Shown here piece after piece: positions 37,551 to 41,000 of a stretch of DNA of 41,000 nucleotides. The notes under the pieces are model-generated. The model made no database searches and was not told the DNA's origin. It saw nothing but the letters and a program-made list of their open reading frames with translations. Each line of letters opens with the position of its first letter. Positions within the stretch are counted from its first letter, which is position 1. A program made the translations under genes and the position numbers. This DNA is from Acidobacteriota bacterium. GTDB taxonomy: Bacteria; Acidobacteriota; UBA6911; RPQK01; JAJDTT01. Location of the stretch: assembly GCA_022827025.1 (NCBI GenBank), contig JAJDTT010000015.1, positions 1 to 41,000 of the forward strand. Direction: 5' to 3'.

Positions 37551-38452
37551 GCCGCTCCGGTTGGATTTGGACGGCATTGATGGTGGTGGCCGGGATCTAC
37601 CTGTTGGTGAGGCTGGCGACGGGAGGCATGGGACTGGTCTACGTTCAGGACCAGCCGGTGGAGGTCCAGGAACCGGGACAGGAATCCTGGAGCCGGGCCG
37701 TGGGTGTGGATCCCAAGCGCCAGGGTGAAGCGGGGGTCCGCGTGAGTTGGTCCCGAACCGTGGGAACCTGGCTGGCCGCCCTCTTCACGCTCTGCATCCT
37801 CTCCTTTCTCTATGGAGACAATCCCCTCTACAAGTTGGCTGAGGCCGTCTTCGTCGGGGTCTCGGCGGGCTACTGGATGGTCGTCGGGTTCTGGACCGGA
37901 ATCGTTCAGAACCTCTTCAGCAAGCTGGCTCCCGATCTGATCCGGAGTTCGCTGCTTCCGGGCCTCCCCGAATCCCAGGACCAGGAACTCATCTACCTGT
38001 TTCCGCTCCTGCTGAGCGTCCTGATGTTGATGAGGCTCTCCCCGGTCGGGGGGTGGATCTCCCGCTGGGCCCTGGCCTTCTTCATCGGCGCCACTGCCGG
38101 GATCCGGCTGTTGGGCTATCTCCAGAGCGACTTTCTCCGGCAGATCCAGAGCACGATCCTTCCCCTGGTGGTGGTCGGGTCCCAGGGATTCGATTTTTCG
38201 GCCTCCCTCCAGAATCTGACCATCGTGGTGGGAGTCTTGTCGTGCCTGACCTATTTCTTCTTTTCCATCGAGCACAAGGGGGTCGTGGGAGGCGTCTCGC
38301 GCCTGGGAATCTGGTTCCTCATGATCACCTTCGGGGCCGGATTCGGCTACACGGTGATGGGGCGCATCGCGCTGATGGCCCAGAGGCTGGAGTTCCTCGC
38401 GGACGATTGGCTCTGGGTCATCGATCCGGCGAGTCGGCGGCTCGGCATGTAG
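37547..38452 (+). CDS. polytopic membrane protein, last gene of the MutL cluster
   Basis: The product has 301 residues with about seven helices: ~7-25, a polar loop to ~70 with VYVQDQPVEVQEPGQ, then helices at ~72-90, 94-120, 148-165, 170-190, 225-245 and 255-275. The segment LYGDNPLYKLAEAVFVGVSA and the C-terminal DDWLWVIDPASRR are notable but unassigned. Overlap with the previous gene (ATGA) shows coupling. Function unknown. Confidence 0.75.
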   Translation: MSRSGWIWTALMVVAGIYLLVRLATGGMGLVYVQDQPVEVQEPGQESWSRAVGVDPKRQGEAGVRVSWSRTVGTWLAALFTLCILSFLYGDNPLYKLAEAVFVGVSAGYWMVVGFWTGIVQNLFSKLAPDLIRSSLLPGLPESQDQELIYLFPLLLSVLMLMRLSPVGGWISRWALAFFIGATAGIRLLGYLQSDFLRQIQSTILPLVVVGSQGFDFSASLQNLTIVVGVLSCLTYFFFSIEHKGVVGGVSRLGIWFLMITFGAGFGYTVMGRIALMAQRLEFLADDWLWVIDPASRRLGM

Positions 38453-38480
38453 GCTTCGGGTATCGAGTAAGGAGCGATCC

Positions 38481-39974
38481 ATGAAATCGATTTTGCGGAT
38501 GTTTGTATTGCTGGTTCTGGCGGGCGGTTCCGGCGCCGGGGCGTCGAGTCACGGGAAGAAGGCCGCCGATTCCGTCCCGGCTCCCGACCTGGGGAACCGC
38601 CTGGAGCTTTTCGTCGACGACACCCTCATCGAGTCCATGGACGGCGTGGAGCTGGAAGTCCAGCAGCCCCGGCGCGCCGAGAAGGTCTTCGTCTTCGACC
38701 AGCCCTGGGAAGGGAACATCCCCTTCCACGTGGCGGTCTTCAAGGACGACGAAATCTACCGCATGTACTACCGGGGCAGCTCCGCGGTCGACTACATCCA
38801 CCGGGAAGAGCTGGAGCCGGGGGAGACCTGGGTCGCTGCCCACGAGAAGGTCGTCTGCTACGCCGAGAGCCGGGACGGCATCCACTGGACCCGTCCCTCC
38901 TTGGGGCAGGTGGAGTTCAACGGCTCCCGGGACAACAATATCCTGGAGGTCCGGGGCGCCGCCAAGCTGAATCCCTTCCGGGACGACAATCCGGCGGCTC
39001 CGGCCGAGGCCCGCTACAAGGCGGTGGCTTTCGCCAAGCCCGGGAACCACCGGGGCCTGGTGGCCCTGGCCTCTCCCGACGGTATCCGCTGGAGCTGGAT
39101 GCGTGAGGTTCCGGTCCTCACCGACGGCGCCTTCGACTCCCACAACGTGGCCTTCTGGGATGGAGAGCGAGGCGTCTACGTAGCGCTCTACCGGGATTTC
39201 CTCCACGGGGTCCGGACCCTCAAGTACGCCACCTCAAAGGACTTCGTCGAATGGTCCGAGGGCCGGTGGGTGGACTACGGCGACTCTCCCACCGAACATC
39301 TCTACACCAATGCCACCGTGCCCTATTTTCGGGCTCCCCATCTCTACCTCTCCTTTCCCAAGCGCTTCGTGACCTACCGGATTCCCCAACATCTGGATCC
39401 CGCACTTGCCGCGGAATGGCCCGGCCTCTCCGACGGTGTCCTGATGAGCAACCGCGACGGCGTCCATTGGCACCGCTTCATGGAAGCCTTCATCCGCCCC
39501 GGAAGGGACCGGCGCAACTGGATCCACCGGAACGGCCTCGTAGCCCGGGGCATCGTGCCCACGGCGCCGGGGGAGCTCTCCCTCTACCTGGTGCAGCATT
39601 ACACCTATCCGTCGGCCCACCTGCAGCGCATCGTGGTCCGGACCGACGGCTTCGCCTCCGCCAGCGCCGGCTACCCGGGAGGAGAGCTGATCACGAAACC
39701 GTTCCGTTTCAGCGGAGAGAACCTGGTCCTGAACTACTCCACTTCCGCGGCCGGCTCCATCCGGGTGGAGATCCAGGACGTCAACGGCAACCCGGCGCCC
39801 GGACTTTCGCTGACCGAATCGGTCCCGATCTGGGGAGACGAGCTGGAGGGGAAGGCGGGATGGGTTCACGGCGGCAAGGTTCGTGGGAAACCCCTCCGTC
39901 GAATCGCCGGAAAGACGGTCCGCCTGCGCTTCGTCCTGCAGGACGCCGATCTCTACTCGTTCCGTTTCCGATAG
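38481..39974 (+). CDS. secreted glycoside-hydrolase/sialidase-like propeller protein
   Basis: The product has 497 residues with AAGGAG before the ATG. Residues 1-21 form a signal peptide (ILRMFVLLVLAGGSGAGAS). The body shows repeated beta-propeller-type blocks (DEIYRMYYRGSS, YAESRDGIHWTRPS, ALASPDGIRWSWMREV, YATSKDFVEWSEGR, LMSNRDGVHWHRFMEA), like GH32/43/sialidase-superfold proteins abundant in Acidobacteria, Planctomycetes and Lentisphaerae. The last ~110 residues look like a beta-sandwich carbohydrate-binding module. Substrate unknown. It is only 28 bases after the MutL cluster and might be expressed with it; a GGCCGC/GCGGCC hairpin follows at 39989-40006. Confidence 0.75.
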   Translation: MKSILRMFVLLVLAGGSGAGASSHGKKAADSVPAPDLGNRLELFVDDTLIESMDGVELEVQQPRRAEKVFVFDQPWEGNIPFHVAVFKDDEIYRMYYRGSSAVDYIHREELEPGETWVAAHEKVVCYAESRDGIHWTRPSLGQVEFNGSRDNNILEVRGAAKLNPFRDDNPAAPAEARYKAVAFAKPGNHRGLVALASPDGIRWSWMREVPVLTDGAFDSHNVAFWDGERGVYVALYRDFLHGVRTLKYATSKDFVEWSEGRWVDYGDSPTEHLYTNATVPYFRAPHLYLSFPKRFVTYRIPQHLDPALAAEWPGLSDGVLMSNRDGVHWHRFMEAFIRPGRDRRNWIHRNGLVARGIVPTAPGELSLYLVQHYTYPSAHLQRIVVRTDGFASASAGYPGGELITKPFRFSGENLVLNYSTSAAGSIRVEIQDVNGNPAPGLSLTESVPIWGDELEGKAGWVHGGKVRGKPLRRIAGKTVRLRFVLQDADLYSFRFR

Positions 39975-39988
39975 GGAGCGACCCTTGT

Positions 39989-40006
39989 GGCCGCCCTCCC
40001 GCGGCC
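39989..40006 (+). terminator. 6-bp GC hairpin after the secreted protein gene
   Basis: GGCCGC and GCGGCC flank a six-base C-rich loop 15 bases after the stop codon. There is no T-run, so it is only a weak terminator candidate. Confidence 0.3.
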
Positions 40007-40055
40007 GGAATCTATCCTCAACGGGTCGTTCCCGTGTGCCTTCGGAAATCTATCC

Positions 40056-40286
40056 TGAAAAAGGGGACAGTCCATTATTCCGGGCCGGTCATTTTTCTGG
40101 GGCGGGAGGCACCATGGGTCTCGAAGAACGAGCCGACATCGTGATCGGTCTCTTCAGGAATCTGTTTGCAGTGAAAAAGGGGACAGTCCATTATTCTGGG
40201 CCGGTCATTTTTCTGGGGCGGGAGGCACCATGGGTCTCGAAGAACGAGCCGACATCGTGATCGGTCTCTTCAGGAATCTGTTTGCA
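40056..40286 (+). repeat. 116-bp tandem duplication (two copies, one mismatch)
   Basis: 40056-40170 and 40172-40286 are identical apart from position 40081 (C) versus 40197 (T). Each copy contains TGAAAAAGGGGACAGTCC, a ribosome site GGGAGG, and the first 19 codons of the hypothetical gene at 40230. The period of 116 is not a multiple of three, so the first copy is frameshifted. Confidence 0.95.
40114..40260 (+). pseudogene. truncated duplicate of the 5' end of the downstream hypothetical gene
   Basis: The ATG at 40114 starts the same first 19 residues (GLEERADIVIGLFRNLFA) as the intact gene, then shifts frame at the duplication joint and stops at 40260 after about 48 codons. It has its own copy of the GGGAGG ribosome site. 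It may still be translated into a short peptide. Confidence 0.65.
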
Positions 40287-40877
40287 TGCGAGGGACGGCA
40301 ATTCGGCAGTCGGTCGCTTGGCGTATTGGGCATCTCGGACGGTTGCGAGGGCGTACAGTGGAACGCTGCGTACCACGAGCGCGACCAGACCGCCAGGTTG
40401 GGGGTCAACCTTGAGGGCTTGAAGTACGATGGCTGGCCCATTGCTCGACTCATCGAACGGGAGATCTTCCATCCTCTCCTCCTGACCGAATACCGCGACA
40501 GGGTTCCGAGACCGCAGATGGTCACCGTGAGGTGGTGGCGGGATGCTTGGCAGGTCTCCAGTCGCGTCCCGATCAAGGAGTCAAGGCTCCCGCCAACCCC
40601 GATTGCGCTGGATCGACTTGATGGCGAGGGCTGGGCGCATGCACTGCGCCAAGCGAGGGAATGCCTGGATCCCGAGCGCGGGTATCGAGGCCGCCGCCGA
40701 ACCAAGGTCACGCTGCGCCCTTCGAGTCGGATCGTTGAAAAGTGGGTGAGCCCCCATCTTCAGTTCACTGCCCGGTTCGCCGAAGACTCAACTCGCTCAC
40801 TGCGACGGGCGAAGGACGACCTTGAGGTGCTTCGCGAATTCGCCGTTCGCCAAACGCGACCCGCCATGCGCCAATGA
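40230..40877 (+). CDS. hypothetical protein, 215 aa, less GC-biased codons
   Basis: No family is recognised. The ATG at 40230 has GGGAGG seven bases upstream. The protein is mixed alpha/beta, with no cysteine cluster, signal peptide or membrane helix; it contains VQWNAAYHERDQTARLGVNL, a WWRDAWQVSSRVPIKES segment and an Arg-rich C-terminal third (YRGRRRTKVTLRPSSR). Codon use is clearly less GC-biased at third positions than that of the genes to its left, and a tandem duplication marks its 5' end. This suggests recent acquisition. It overlaps a possible converging frame at the right edge. Confidence 0.6.
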   Translation: MGLEERADIVIGLFRNLFACEGRQFGSRSLGVLGISDGCEGVQWNAAYHERDQTARLGVNLEGLKYDGWPIARLIEREIFHPLLLTEYRDRVPRPQMVTVRWWRDAWQVSSRVPIKESRLPPTPIALDRLDGEGWAHALRQARECLDPERGYRGRRRTKVTLRPSSRIVEKWVSPHLQFTARFAEDSTRSLRRAKDDLEVLREFAVRQTRPAMRQ

Positions 40878-41000
40878 GTTTCGTGAGGATCTCCCCCAAC
40901 ACCTGCGCACGGTTGGCGGCGGTCAGCGCGAAGAACGGCGGCGACCATGATGGTGCATCGCTCAGCCACGGGTGCACCGGGGCGGGGTTCGGGCGACGGC
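40765..41000 (-). CDS. possible C-terminal part of a gene entering from the right edge
   Basis: The minus-strand frame is open from the window edge to a TGA at 40765 and contains HPWLSDAPSWSPPFFALT, then LGEILTKLIGAWRVAF, which look protein-like. However, it overlaps the 3' end of the hypothetical gene at 40230-40877 by 113 bases. Only about 78 codons are visible and no family is recognised. It could be a shadow frame. Confidence 0.25.
   Translation of the reverse strand, partial: RRPNPAPVHPWLSDAPSWSPPFFALTAANRAQVLGEILTKLIGAWRVAFGERRIREAPQGRPSPVAVSELSLRRTGQ

Overview
The window is about 41 kb of GC-rich chromosome, estimated by eye at 64-65 % G+C, densely packed with protein genes on both strands. 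No rRNA, tRNA or CRISPR array was seen, and no complete insertion sequence. The gene content is free-living, heterotrophic and bacterial: glutamate synthase, citrate synthase, quinolinate synthase, and the ribosomal block rplU-rpmA-obg-nadD-rsfS. Catabolic families (PIG-L, FAH, DUF3830, ornithine cyclodeaminase-like, D-threonine-aldolase-like, class III aminotransferase) and a secreted beta-propeller-type protein fit an Acidobacteriota-like or neighbouring Gram-negative phylum. That placement is inference and could not be tested here.

Layout, left to right. 1-3040 (minus) holds a secreted hypothetical protein and the larger part of an AMP-ligase/ACP/acyltransferase fusion that runs off the left edge. 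3283-5215 (plus) holds a quinone oxidoreductase and a polysaccharide deacetylase. 5264-6157 (minus) is a dihydrodipicolinate-synthase-family aldolase, divergent from a LysR regulator. The regulator gene overlaps gltB, which is followed by gltD, so it heads a glutamate synthase operon (6441-13551). 16081-13579 (minus) is a coupled aminotransferase/PIG-L operon ending in one or two tiny membrane-related ORFs. 16177-16630 is an array of short hairpin repeats. 16661-18094 (plus) is a TPR membrane protein. 23514-18079 (minus) is a long operon: citrate synthase, FmdB-type zinc ribbon, NadA, D-threonine-aldolase-like enzyme, ornithine-cyclodeaminase-like enzyme, and a redoxin. 23703-28703 (plus) has a secreted hypothetical protein, the rplU-rpmA-obg-nadD-rsfS block, a DksA-type protein and a ComF-type protein whose C-terminus runs into a second hairpin-repeat block. 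FtcD follows (28806-29756, plus), then a FAH/DUF3830 pair on the minus strand (31307-29797).

The most intriguing region is 31471-38452 (plus), seven tightly spaced genes. They are a small conserved-looking protein, a MutL/GlmL-type actin-fold ATPase, a KOW/beta-barrel-like protein, a fibronectin-III/DUF6754-type membrane protein and three further membrane proteins. No mutase is present, so the ATPase appears to serve an uncharacterised envelope complex. A secreted propeller-like protein (38481-39974) follows. The right end has a 116-bp tandem duplication that copied the 5' end of a hypothetical gene with less GC-biased codons.

Two other signals stand out. The first is the hairpin-repeat family at 16.2-16.6 kb and 28.5-28.7 kb, in which stem bases change in a compensating way between copies. 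The second is a set of consensus-like promoters (TTGACA/TATACT type) before lysR, rplU, the aminotransferase operon and gltA; the lysR one implies an almost leaderless mRNA.
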